From NCBI GenBank assembly GCA_963969395.1, contig OZ017798.1, forward strand, positions 23,180,173 through 23,244,172: 64,000 bases of DNA, read 5' to 3'. Source of the DNA: Pseudoscleropodium purum. Lineage: Eukaryota; Streptophyta; Bryopsida; Hypnales; Brachytheciaceae. Both the position numbers and the translations under genes were made by a program. Of this stretch, positions 1 to 11,284 are shown one piece after another (the stretch's first letter is position 1; every line of letters starts with the position of its first letter). The notes beneath the pieces were generated by a model. The model worked only from the letters and a program-made list of their open reading frames with translations, had not been told where the DNA came from and ran no database searches.

Positions 1-2129
1 AGCTCACATAACACCTATTCAACACTTATAGACTCTCTAATGATATACATTAATCTCCAACTTGAAAACATTTGTTTACAAAGTAAAATATATCCATGAC
101 TCACACTAATATAAAACTTACAATATTATCATTCTTTCACTTATATACCCAATAAGCATTGAGACTATAAACTTTACATATGTTCGAGACATGTCAAACT
201 CAAACTTTTACAACCAATGCTTAAAATTAATCCATCAATATTCCATGGAATTTCATGGACAATAGATGAGAATTCAAATCATCTCATTACACTTTGTTGA
301 TTGGAGAAACAACCGACACTTCCAAATTATTTTTGTACACAATTTAACTTAAAAACATACATACATCAATTCAACTCACATTCCACAATTTTCAAATCTC
401 ATGGCTTGATTGAACTCATACTTCTACCACACCATATAGACACCAATTAGGCATGTAATTCTCATCATAATACTCGAAGATGGTGAACAAATCACCGTAA
501 ACAACTTTTATAGTAACAAAGGTTTATCTTCTCACAATATCTTTGCCAACTTGGACACTATGCCAAATTCTCCTCAATGAGCCTTTTACATTGTGTACTC
601 ATCTCCAAATCTTGCACTTAACCATTCTACAAACTTTCAAAAACAAAAAAAATTATACAAATTACTTGGATAAGACATGCACTTAGCTCTCTCAAATTGT
701 GTGACAACAAAATTGAAGCCTCAACAATCAAATAGGAATTGCAAACTAGCAATTATTTGCCCAATCTAATTGGCTAGCAAGACAATAACTACCCAACTTG
801 GAATTGTGACCTATAGGACAACTAGCTTCTAGCTCAACAATAAAAACACGTTGGTACAACAATGATTCTACGCCCCTCTAGCTACTATGTCCCAAAACTA
901 GTCACCAAATCGACATTCCCAATTGCTAATCCTTGATCTAAAATACCAGTTTGAATTGTCTGATCCATTTGCAATAGTAAAAAAAAGGAATTCAATTAGG
1001 AACTTCACATTTTGTTTGGTTGATATGTTGAGATATAAGAAATCATGAGTACTTTGGCCTCATTCATGATACTATTGGAAAGCTCTCCACAAGGAAGGGA
1101 GCACGGAGTTTATTTTGTAGCATTTTGACCTATAGAGTGAAAGTTATGGATTTTTTCATTTTGTTAAATTAAAATTTTTAAATAAATTATCTTTTATTTG
1201 AAAAAACCATGACTACCACATTCCATGTCCAATCGCCATAAAACAAAGCCCTCGCATTCCTTCGTGTTAAAATTTTTTATTTGCATCAATAAAACAACTT
1301 CTCACACCACAACAAAGCCCTTGCACTCCTTTATAAATAGAAATGAAGAAGTAAAATTAGAAAATTACTTCAATCTTTATTTTGGTTGTGGCAATGGCGT
1401 AAGGCACACTTGTGTATGTGAAATTCGAAAACATTACTTTCATGTTTTTTTAGAGTCGAAATTGGCTTTGTCTTATTCTATAATGCCTTTCATTTCTATA
1501 TACATGAGTAGGGAGAAACTACAATTAATTTAAAAAATAGATTGTCTTTTGTTGCCAAACTCATAACCAACCGCAAAGTTCTAGCCCAACATTTAAAAAT
1601 AATTTTTTAGAAATAAAAAATTGACTTCTCCAATTTTTCATGAGATTCCGTATAAATCTATGATGGTCAATAATTTTGACTCTTGAAAACAATTGTTACA
1701 TAACTCCACACACAAAATTGGAATTCCTTTTGTCTCATTTGCTTGTTTCTCTCATTTGGTCCACATGGAAGTTTGTCATGACACTTATGGTAGTGAAGGG
1801 AATGCTAATTTGGAGCTTTTTAGTCAAGATAAATTAAAAAGAATCTAGATAAAAGATCCTCATTTTTATAAGTTTTTGTTTAATTTACTTGCTATTCTTA
1901 CATAAATTGACTTAGAATCTTGCACAGGAAGCACCAAATAACCACATTAGCCACATTGCAAAAGAATAGATAAAATTTGTTTTCACAACATACTAGTGTA
2001 TATTTCATCCATTTCATGTAGCTTTAGGAAGAAGCTCTTAAATTACCAATTGTACTTTTAGCCAATGGACATGATGACTTTAAGGGGCTAAAATTCAAGG
2101 ATTTTGGACAAAAATAATTGTACCTCACA

Positions 2130-2360
2130 TTCATGAGACTAATTCAATGTGAGACTAATTTAATTAGTGTGATAGTTTGAATAGTATGAAACTCATTTGG
2201 ATGAATAATGGATGAACTTAGTCTAATTAGTGTGAACATTTGGATGAATTTTAAACCAAAATTGAATCTTCTAGCTATAATTCCTACATTAAAATCTATT
2301 ATTAATTCCACAAAGCTCCAAAAAGATTTGAAACAACTTGGATTAGGTGTCAATTCCATT
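2130..2360 (-). repeat. Dispersed AT-rich repeat, copy S1
   Basis: Read on the minus strand this block contains 'TCCAAATGTTCACACTAATT' followed by a GACTA...TTCATCC core. Nearly the same run occurs on the plus strand at about 26210-26260, and a looser relative occurs at 6945-7350. The copies look like short non-autonomous elements with ends rich in CTAATT/AATTAG, but I cannot define exact termini or a target duplication. Confidence 0.45.
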
Positions 2361-2689
2361 TGTTTTTCAAAAAATGTTCACTAAAAATTGTTTCAGTGAA
2401 CTCAAATTTTTCAAAATTGCAAATCAATTGGTCAAAAGAGTGGCTTCAAGGACATCAAAAATGAAATTTGTCATCTAGATCCATGATACTTCAATTTCCT
2501 CTCTAACCTGTTGTTGTACCCTAGGGTGGGCTTTACATTCTCTCCCAGTGACCGACAAACTTGAACCTAAAACAAGCAAGAAGACAAAATTGCCTCTACC
2601 GATTGTTTTTTCAGGGTGGGCAATGGAAGAACTCTATTTTCAACTGTTATCGGTGGACAACTCCATTGGTGAAAACTATTGTAGTAGAA

Positions 2690-3180
2690 CATGAGAGAAT
2701 CTAATACGTATCAACTCCTAATTAAATCCCTCCCCCACCCACCTAGACACCCTGTCCGCACAATAGTGAAATTGGTATTTTTGCCTATAGCATCCCCTCT
2801 AGCTCTTTGTCCACCGGACGAGTATGTAAACAGGCCCTTCGTCTTCGACTATTTTCAAACGACGAAGGCCTGAAATAGGCGGGGTACTCCCTGGCTTGAG
2901 CAGGTGCCAGGTGCTTTGCCACGTCACGTCAGCATGCCACGTGACCATATTAGGGGGACCGGGCTCTTGGCCTCTTGCGTCCCTTGTGCGAGTCTTCCGC
3001 GACTTTCCGAGGGAAACTGGGCTTCGGAGAACGTGACACGTGGCAAACTAGGTCCACCTGCGGACCCTGGCTGAATTTCGTTGCTCTGGGAGGCGCCAAG
3101 TGGCTTCTAGTGTAGCCCTTGGACTGGTTCAATAACTTAACTGGACTCCAGGGGACTCGCAGGACGGCGGCCGGGTTCTA
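2690..3180. other. GC-rich island of unknown origin
   Basis: This stretch of about 490 bases is far richer in G+C than its surroundings and has several ACGTG/CACGT cores (around 2920, 2940 and 3035). It has no long open frame with recognisable content. It may be a mobile-element fragment or promoter-like debris. The plus frame at 2691-2873 and the minus frame at 2950-3132 were examined and not recognised. Confidence 0.4.
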
Positions 3181-3436
3181 CAAATAGTTTTCTTTTCTCT
3201 TTTTTCTTTTTTTTCACAAATGAAACTACAAATAATTTTTGGTAAACAAATTGACATAACTACTGTATAACAGAAATGAAGGATGATTTAAGATTAAAAA
3301 AAATAATTCTATTATTGTTTGAGGGACTGGTTTATTTATCAAGATCACAGTATTTTTATTTAAAACTCATTGAAATTTTCAGTTACTGTATTGTACAAAT
3401 TTTCACAAAAAGAATCGTTTGTAATTAAAGGAAGCA

Positions 3437-3694
3437 GGATGTTAAATCCTGCATTCAAAGTTGGCCAGCAGGATAATTTAGGGGTTCAATAGGGCTAAAA
3501 GTAAAAGAAGACCCCTATTTTGAGTTGTACCTAGGGTATGTTTCTAGACCTCTTTTAGGTAATTCAGGGTCTCTAATTGCAAATATGAATTCAAAATTTG
3601 CAAAATTTTTTTGTGAAAAATAAAAAATTTCATCGTTTTTACAAAGGATAAATCCAAGCTACTAGGTCCACTTGGAATGGAGGATTTAACATCC
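3437..3694 (+). mobile_element. Short TIR element (MITE-like), copy R1
   Basis: The element starts with GGATGTTAAATCCT (3437-3450) and ends with its exact reverse complement AGGATTTAACATCC (3681-3694), so it has at least 14-bp perfect terminal inverted repeats, extending to about 20 bp with mismatches. The 258-bp body contains no credible frame. A diverged relative lies at about 23181-23445, which shows the sequence is dispersed. No clear target duplication is visible, so the superfamily is not assigned. Confidence 0.65.
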
Positions 3695-5836
3695 CACTTA
3701 AAGTAAACCGACCCATCTTAGGCAAAATAATTTGCTGGCCTTGTTGGCATTGCTTAAAATACTCAATTTTTTTCCCACTAAAAGTCTAAGGTAAGAAATG
3801 TGAAGAGCAATTAAAATTTTATTTCCTTTATAAAATATAAATTTATCATGAATTTTTTAAGTGTGTTGTCCAATTGGCCCAAAGTGAGTCTCTTGACTAT
3901 CCCAAAACCATCAAAAAAAATGTATCCATGATGGTCATCTTTCTTCTTTGAAGTGTTCACAACAATTTCTAATAAGGACGCAACTTGGAGGTCTAAAAAG
4001 TCACTTTTTGTAATGAATTTACTCAAAAGGAAAGTTCTTATTTCAATTAAGAATTAATCACTTTATCATTATTATCCAAGACATTGATCATGACCACTTA
4101 CTCAACCTAATATAGATCAAATCTCATTCTCTTAAGAGTTTGCCATGGAATCATGCAAGACTTGGATGGATCATTTTCTAGGTGTTTGAAATTGGTCTTT
4201 TTGCATATAATGGTTTAGTTTAGCTTACACTAATTTTGTAGGTGACAATAATTTTTCAAAATCATCAATATTATAAATTAATATGGTGTACACATTTGAA
4301 ATTAATTAGATGGCATATAGATAATTGTGATGTAATGATTTGAAAACTTGGACGAAAGTTGGAAAAGACCTGGATATTTAACTCCCATACTATATGGCCC
4401 TAATTATAATCACTTATAATGCACTTAAATCCAATCTCAAGGGATATGATTTGTTTCAATGTAGAAAATTTATAGCCCTTTTAAGAAGAAATCCAAAAAT
4501 GTAATTATATACATGAAATGAATATTCTTTGAAGACAATAACAACTTTAAAAATCTAATTATATGAGTTTTCTTAATACATGTATCATAGGCCAAGCTAT
4601 CCAACTTTAGGATTTTTTAAATAAAAATTTAAGATTTTTAAATTATAAATTAATCACTGTAAATAAATTTGAATTTGAATTTGAATTTGAAGGAACTTGT
4701 ATACATTCAAAATAATTACACATAGGTGTTCAATTCTTCATATATATTGTGAAGTTCTTTTTATAATAAACATGCAAGTGATGCAATCCAACATTGTCTA
4801 CATCTCATTTTCTTTAATTTGGTCTTCACCTAGCTTTTTGGTTTTTTATTTTGATATAATTTTTGCAAAGGCCATCTTCCAAGCCATTTAATGCTAAAGA
4901 TCCTTTTATAAAATACAAGAATTGCTTATCTAGGAGAAAAGATGGAAGAAATTTAGATGAAAGTGGATGGAAGTTGGTTGAAAATGATACTATTTAAGAT
5001 AGTATAAAAAGATTGCAACTAATAATATATTGACTTATCTAAATCACCATAAATTTTTTCATTAGTATAGTTATCAAATCTCATAATTTTGAAATAAACC
5101 ATGTAAGGATGGGTTTATCACTATAGAAATCATCCTTATTGGTATAGTGTGAATCATTTACTTAAAAGAAAAAACTTATTGGAGGTCAAATTTCTATATA
5201 AAACGTCCCTTTTCTACACAAAATTCCAATGATGAACATTTGCAACTCTATTTTACATGGAAGGATTCTTTGTTATCCATCGAATACTCAGTGTCCATAT
5301 TGGCATTAGTGGATTAATGTGAAATAGTATTGTTTTTGTAACCAATACTATTTGAATCATTTTAGTGAAAACAAATTCTTTATAATGTTGTGAAACAAAA
5401 GTTATGCCACCTTAAGCCCCAACAGTGCTAGTCTGTGAGCCAAAAAATGTGAGCTTGTGAGCATTGAGCCTACAATATAGGTACCTATAATATAGATACC
5501 CCACACTATAGAAGGTGTATGTATCATAAACATCTATAATGTAGGTATTTGTAGCATATATATATAGTATAAACACCTATAACATAGGTGTATAGTATTT
5601 TAGGCTCATGGGCTCACACTCCTATGCTCACATGATAGGAACCCTCCCTTAAGCCCCAAAGCAATTGAATTTGCAACATAAAAGCTTAGTTGCTCATTGT
5701 TTATATTTTGTGTATATCAAAAGAGTTGATTCATTCCATTTGGATTAGTAACATGAAAGTTATGGAACTTTTTGCTTTGCATGGAATTTATTGCATCTTC
5801 ATGAAAAAAGAACATATTGGATTTGTTTTTTTAACT
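3695..5836. other. AT-rich intergenic DNA with a hexamer run and a fold-back region
   Basis: No gene is recognised. A short AATTTG hexamer run of about four units lies at about 4667-4691. An imperfect fold-back lies at about 5430-5640, where 'gtgagcattgagcctac' type sequence on the left is mirrored by 'ggctcatgggctcacac' on the right, around a TATAGGT/ACCTATA-rich centre. The fold-back could be a small inverted-repeat element, but no target duplication was identified. Confidence 0.5.
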
Positions 5837-6159
5837 CACTAGTAGAAAAATATAGTGCCCAAATTAACAAAATTCAACACAAAAGTGTTGATTTTTTTTG
5901 TTGATGTGGACATGTTGATTTGGGTATTTTTGAACACAAAAGTGTTGATTTTTTAACAAAAAATTGTTAATTTTTTGGTTAATTTGGTCACATTTTTTTT
6001 ATTAAATTTTTTTCAAATTTATTTTCCACATACAAGTAACCAATCTCAAGGTGACATGTGTCATTGCCACGTTGACACTAAAAAATGTCCATGTGGTGAC
6101 CACCACCTAGATGGTTCCACATGCCACATGGACAACCTATGTGGCAAATGCCACTACTA

Positions 6160-6218
6160 AGGTTTGAACCTTGGACCTCGTGGATGAGGTTCAAGATTCC
6201 AATCATTGCACCACTTGT
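6160..6218 (-). other. tRNA-like (SINE-head) sequence inside the CACTA element
   Basis: On the minus strand the sequence has an A-box-like 'TGGTGCAATGATTGG' (6199-6213) and, about 30 bases on, a B-box GGTTCAAACC (6161-6170). The two boxes have the spacing and order of an internal RNA polymerase III promoter, as in tRNA-derived plant SINE heads. The acceptor stem and a full cloverleaf are not convincing, so this is not called a tRNA gene. It is probably a captured SINE head or chance tRNA-like sequence. Confidence 0.5.
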
Positions 6219-6353
6219 AAATTCACATGATTATAAGAGGTGCAAAAATTTATTTAATTACTTTTTAAATTTTTTCCTACTATCACTACAAGTCAACAAA
6301 CTTCGGGGCCAATTTCCATCTCGTAAACAAACTTATTCACCTATAGCAATCTA

Positions 6354-6490
6354 TTTGAGATTTAGATCTTCCAATCAAAAGTTATGGACAAAAATCAGAG
6401 AGGGGTGGAAATGGATATTTTTTTTTACATTTTAAAACACCTTCTCTAATTTTTTTTCATAACTTTTGATTGGAAGATCTAAATCTCAAA
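6354..6490. repeat. 33-bp perfect inverted repeat (hairpin) inside the CACTA element
   Basis: Bases 6354-6386 are exactly reverse complementary to 6458-6490, separated by 71 bases. Transcripts of either strand could fold into a stem-loop. Such stems can be precursors of small RNAs in plants, but no evidence of processing can be seen in sequence alone. Confidence 0.9.
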
Positions 6491-6944
6491 CAAATTGTTG
6501 AAGGTGAAAGATAGCTCAATTTTACAACTTTTGTTAGTTCAAAGTTTTAAAAAAGAAGTCCGTTTACAAGGTGAAAGTTGCCCCCAAAGTCTGCTGATTT
6601 TAATAGACACCAAATCGTGTAGTTGTTTTATTCTTAATTTTACATTGTATATTGAAGATTCTCAAAGATTCTCAAAGATTTTCAAAGATCTTTATAGACT
6701 CTGAAAGATTCTAAAGAAACTCAAAAGATTTTAAAAGATTTCAAAAAAATTAACAAATTTTTGATCACGTAATAATTGTACTATCCAAATCAACCAAAAA
6801 AATGAGATTTTTTTTGTTAATTTGGGCACAGTTAACAAAAACTTGTAAAAATGGACATTATAGTACCCAAATTAACAAGAAATTATTGAGGTTTTGTTAA
6901 TTTGGGCACTGTTTTTCTAGTAGTGACTCAATTACAAGTATATC

Positions 6945-7350
6945 TTGCTATGTAAGTTAATTTGACTAGTGTGCCTTCAAAATTAGACTAACTTGCATTA
7001 AATTGAAAATTATGCAAATTTATGAGGCATAGAAAATTGATATTCCAATCCATTGTCTTTTAAATTAAATCAATGTAGCAAGATCTAAACTATTTCCATA
7101 GATAAAATTCACCTTGCTACTAAAATTGATGATAATTTTGATGAAATAATTTAGATTGATAAAATTGATATTATCAAATTGATAAAATTTCATCAATTTT
7201 TCCATCCCTTAATTCTACTTTCATCTGCATTCATTGCATTGTCATCCAATTTTCATCAAAGTGTTAATGCTAATTAGATCACATTCATCCATGATTAATC
7301 CATTTAGTATGAGGGTGTCTCTCACTATTCAAACTTTGACACTAATTAAA
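6945..7350 (+). repeat. Dispersed AT-rich repeat, copy S2
   Basis: The left edge contains 'TTAATTTGACTAGTG' (about 6957), shared with the copy at about 25990, and the right edge contains CACTAATTAAATTAATTT. The interior is a string of degenerate TTGAT/ATCAA runs. It is probably a short non-autonomous element; exact termini and target duplication are uncertain. Confidence 0.4.
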
Positions 7351-7410
7351 TTAATTTGTGTAGTAAGTATTAGAATATAAACAATTAATTTTCCTATATA
7401 AATGCATTGT

Positions 7411-8360
7411 TTAACCCCTAAAGGACTGGATTGTGTTTTTTGACTAGATTGCGTTTTTTGGCTGTATAGAATTTTTGGGCAGGTTATTGTGACCAGAAAT
7501 TTGCATATTTTAGGCAAAAATTTTAGTAGAAGGTGTACACGAGGAATATCTTTCATAAACAACAAATTTCAAGACATTTGGAAATAGGAGTCAAAAGCTA
7601 TGGCCCAATATGTTGTTTGTTTCTCAATTCAGGCAATCCAAGCAAATCTGAAAAATTCACTTTTTTCAAAAATAAAAATTTGAAATTGATTTTCTATATT
7701 TACATGTGTGTGGAAAGCTTTGAATCATTCCATTTCAATCAATGAGTAAAAAATTATGAGGAATTTTAGTTGGGCTTAGTTATGGATTTTGTACTCTAAA
7801 ATAAACTTTGAAGTTGTTTATATCACTCAATTTTCAATATTTTTTGAAAAATAAATAAATCATAGGATGTACATTGTTTATAAAAACATTACAATCATTG
7901 GGATTGACATATTTCAGTTCCATAATTAAATTATTAACAATTTAGTATTTTGAATCATTTTTTTATCTCTTTCTACTTACTATTTTTTTCCTATATGTTG
8001 CACAATTCCAAATGACTTGAAAATTTTCAAGTATATAAACAACTTGTTTAGAAAAACAAATCCAAAGAAGCACCACCATTTTCAATATTTTTTCATAGAA
8101 AAGTGAGCTTCTAAAGTGCAGCTGCCCAAGTTTTCACAGGGTTAAAAAAAGGATTTTTGTCAATTCAAATGCTAAAATCTTGCAATCCACAAGGTGGAAG
8201 GATCTGAAATTTTTTTCTACATCTTTTCAAATCAGTGCTCTACAAGATCCTACGGTTATATGTGTCAAAAAAAAAATTCCAAAAAATTGGTACTTGTACT
8301 GATAATGGCAGTTTTTGACCGGTTTCAAGGAAAACAAAGTCATGGAACTTTAGGGGTTAA
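7411..8360 (+). mobile_element. TTAA-flanked TIR element, copy P1 (950 bp)
   Basis: The left end is TTAACCCCTAAAGG (7411-7424) and the right end is CTTTAGGGGTTAA (about 8348-8360), so the ends are inverted and each abuts a TTAA. At least seven other copies with these ends occur in the window. The body has no intact transposase; the frames inside (for example 8194-8397) are short and not conserved as protein. TTAA target use with CCC-starting ends is the hallmark of the piggyBac and Kolobok superfamilies, so this is inferred to be a non-autonomous relative. Confidence 0.75.
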
Positions 8361-11080
8361 GAATAGAGAATACAAATATTTATGCCTCATTAATTAGACT
8401 TTTTATATCAATTTTGTCATTCCAACATTTAATATCTTATGGAAATAATTTAACAGTATCTTATTGATATTGTTTGTAATAAAATTACCATAATACAATT
8501 TTAATAAATTATATTTAATTCTAATGATTTTATATGATTTTAGTATTGGAAATTATAATAGTTAATATATTGAATATATTTCTACTTTCAAGATACATTA
8601 GACTTCAACATGAACATTCGATTCTTTTTAAATTATATTTTTTATAACTTTCTTTTAGAATATTTTGGAATGTTTATCAAATAAAGATTATTCTTTTATC
8701 CATGTTATGATTTATGTAGTTTTTAGAGTAGAAAGATTATGTGTCTAATGAATGTCTCTATGCTCTTTTACTACTTTGCATTCAAGATTTAGGAACTAAA
8801 AGACTACATTCGTTGTCATGTATTCAAACATAATTTATGAGTTAAATTCAGAATTTTAATGTACATTTGAGTTCAAAACATGTAATGCTAAAACTTCAAA
8901 TTGAAAGATTTTTAAAAATATGCTCTAATTTTATATTATGGTATTGAATATAGATGTATTCATTGAATAAACTTATTAAAACACGTGCTTGGGTATTTGG
9001 TTTTAGCTCATCATATTGGTATTAATTTTAGTGATGAAATTTTGCCAAAGTTATTGTAAGATAAGAGTGTTTTAAAAAAAAATTCTTGGTCAAAAACATC
9101 ATTTTTTTTGTTGCTAAATGATTAATGAGAATCATTAGATATAATTGGAACTAAGAAAATTGAATCAATATAGTACAAACATGTATATGAAAAATGTTTT
9201 AAAATCCAAAATTTGCCACATGATGGATTTTGTTGTTACCACTACAACTAAAATAATTATTATTTAGAATTATAGCTTGTTACACTACTAATGATATTTA
9301 GTATAGTACACTACGTAATGTAATATAAAAAATTAGTACTAAATTTATTCTTCATGAATAATTAACCATTTTCACATATATTAATACCATTTAGAGTGGA
9401 AGATCTCTATAATCGTAAGGTGAACTAACCTAATACCACTCTTTTTTAAACTCCATTTTTATGTATCCAAAGGTTGCAATTATAAACAATAATGTAGACC
9501 ACATATACATGAGGATAAAATTGGAATTTGGATGCTAAACTAGTAATAGACTAGTTCACTTTAGTTCATTTGGCCGTTGAGAATTAAACGTTTGCCTTCA
9601 TTTTGGAAGTTTGTCATAGATGCCCCCAAACCAATGCAAATTAATAATAACCATTTTTTGTTCTTGGGCATGAATGAAGATATTTCATGCATAAAATTTA
9701 TTAGCTTTTATGCTTATTGCCTTTCCTTAATATACCATGCTCATCATATTGAGCTTCTATTTGTCCACTTAACTATTATATTGATGGATGTGAAATATTC
9801 TACATCATCTAATGTAGAGCAAAGACAATGAGAATGCATGTTATTCAATGTTATGTATTGAAAGAAGAGCAAAAGATATAATTTAAAAGAGAACAAAACC
9901 CTAAAAGTTTAGTGCAAATGCAAATGCCAACAAAGAATAGTAAATGCATCCTCAATCCTAATTAACTCATTGAAAGAATATTGTAATAGTGCATTCTAAG
10001 CTTGTTTCTAAGAACATTTTTGTAATAAAGCAAACCCTGTGTATAGTGTCTCAACCCTTTCATGTTATATAAAACTCTAAAGTATATGACGTCCTAGAAG
10101 TGGACACTATTCACATTGTTTGAATCAAAGACAAAGATGAATGATTGGATGGAGTTGCACATTTGGTGGTTGTCACTATGGTCTCCTTTTACTATAGTTG
10201 TTGGAGCCCTTCATTGTTGCACATTGCATAAAAGCAAAACTATTTTGCGAGAGTTAAAATCGAATGTGCCCTTTGAAGTGATGAACCTAATAAAGGTCAC
10301 ATCAAGGCACAATTTTTTTGTTTCCTACTCTCCTTACTGTTATTACTCTAGTATACTATTCCTATTGAGGATGCTCTAAGTTGTATGGCTTTCTTTGGGA
10401 GATGTACAAGTTTTTTCTTGTATTTTGTGTTTTTTCACATACTTTTCATCACCAATCTTAAACCACAATTCTAGCTCTAAATTTTTTTAGATTTTTTAGA
10501 TTTTTTTGTTTATATCTTTATACTAATATATTATTTAGGTCAATTTAATCAAAGAAAGGTCATTTTTCAAAAAATTCAAAAATTATGAGAAGATATTTAG
10601 ATGAAATACTAATTTGAAGCATCATGTTCACCGTCCACAATATAGATGTTGGAGAGTTTACTTAGGAGTGTTAATAGTATCAAGTTAAACTAAGTTAATA
10701 TCTTGTATTAACAATTTGTTAATGAGCCTTGAACTAAAAAGAGGTTTATTAGGACATGTTGTTTGGAGATAAAAGTTGTAAGGGGAGTCATAGTTTCCCA
10801 TGAAGGTTTCATAATCAAGCTTGGTGTCTTCAATAATCCACATTTAGTGTCCAATTACAAGGTGCTATGATTGATTCAACTATGACCACTTTGAACAAGT
10901 GTTGCAGTATGTGAGTGTAGAATCTACAAGCCCATAAGCCAAGGAGTTTATATTATAGATACCTATGTTATATTCTTTTCATGTTATTGTATACCTATGT
11001 TGTAAATACATACATTCTAAACACTTTCAAATGCTTATAAGTATATACCTACAACTAGGTTCAAGGCTTGCATGTGTACC
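8361..11080. other. AT-rich intergenic DNA, no gene recognised
   Basis: Open frames such as 9577-9831 and 10116-10379 were read and show no known motif, no codon structure distinct from the background and no flanking splice signals. Nothing else is seen. Confidence 0.6.
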
Positions 11081-11092
11081 CTCATGCACTTA

Positions 11093-11284
11093 CATCGTTG
11101 ATTTGTTGCATGCCCAAAGACGATTACTCCTAGTTTTTCGAAGGGAGAATTGCACCCAAATGAATCCTGCAATTGGAGTAATGAATTCCTGGGTGGGTTT
11201 GTGTATGCAAGAAGCTGCGGTAATAGATGTGCCGCAAGATTTGGGGCTGTTGTGAAAGTGCAAATGGTGGTAACATTCTTCCAA
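11093..11284 (-). CDS. Possible first exon with plastid-transit-like N-terminus (uncertain)
   Basis: A minus-strand frame begins with ATG at 11284 and runs about 63 codons. The latter part is rich in Ser, Thr and Arg with few acidic residues, ending near 'RKTRSNRLWACNKST', which resembles a plastid transit peptide and cleavage region. The frame ends immediately beside a perfect GTAAGT splice-donor match (minus strand, about 11091-11096). It lies in a block with higher G+C than its surroundings. No following exon was recognised to the left, in AT-rich DNA. It may be an exon fragment or chance; the function is unknown. Confidence 0.22.

Larger units (their letters stand above)
1..3436. other. 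AT-rich intergenic DNA, no gene recognised
   Basis: No open frame here has recognisable protein content, splice structure or biased composition; the frames present are short and lysine/isoleucine/phenylalanine-rich, as expected from AT-rich DNA. Two sub-blocks stand out and are listed separately: a short repeat copy at about 2130-2360 and a GC-rich island at about 2690-3180. Nothing else is seen. Confidence 0.7.
5837..6925. mobile_element. Non-autonomous CACTA (EnSpm/CMC) element
   Basis: The left end reads CACTAGTAGAAAAA and the right end, reverse complemented, reads CACTACTAGAAAAA. Both continue into AGTGCCCAAATTAACAAAA, giving terminal inverted repeats of about 35 bp. The 3-bp duplication ACT flanks both sides (5834-5836 and 6926-6928), as expected for CACTA transposons. 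The 1089-bp body has no transposase. It contains a tRNA-like segment (6160-6218, minus), a 33-bp perfect inverted repeat (6354-6386 with 6458-6490), and a CAAAGATT-type subterminal array at about 6655-6750, the kind of region where CACTA transposases usually bind. Confidence 0.92.

Noticed and set aside
6160..6218. A functional tRNA gene
   Set aside because: Only A- and B-box-like motifs are present; no convincing acceptor stem or cloverleaf, and it sits inside a transposon.
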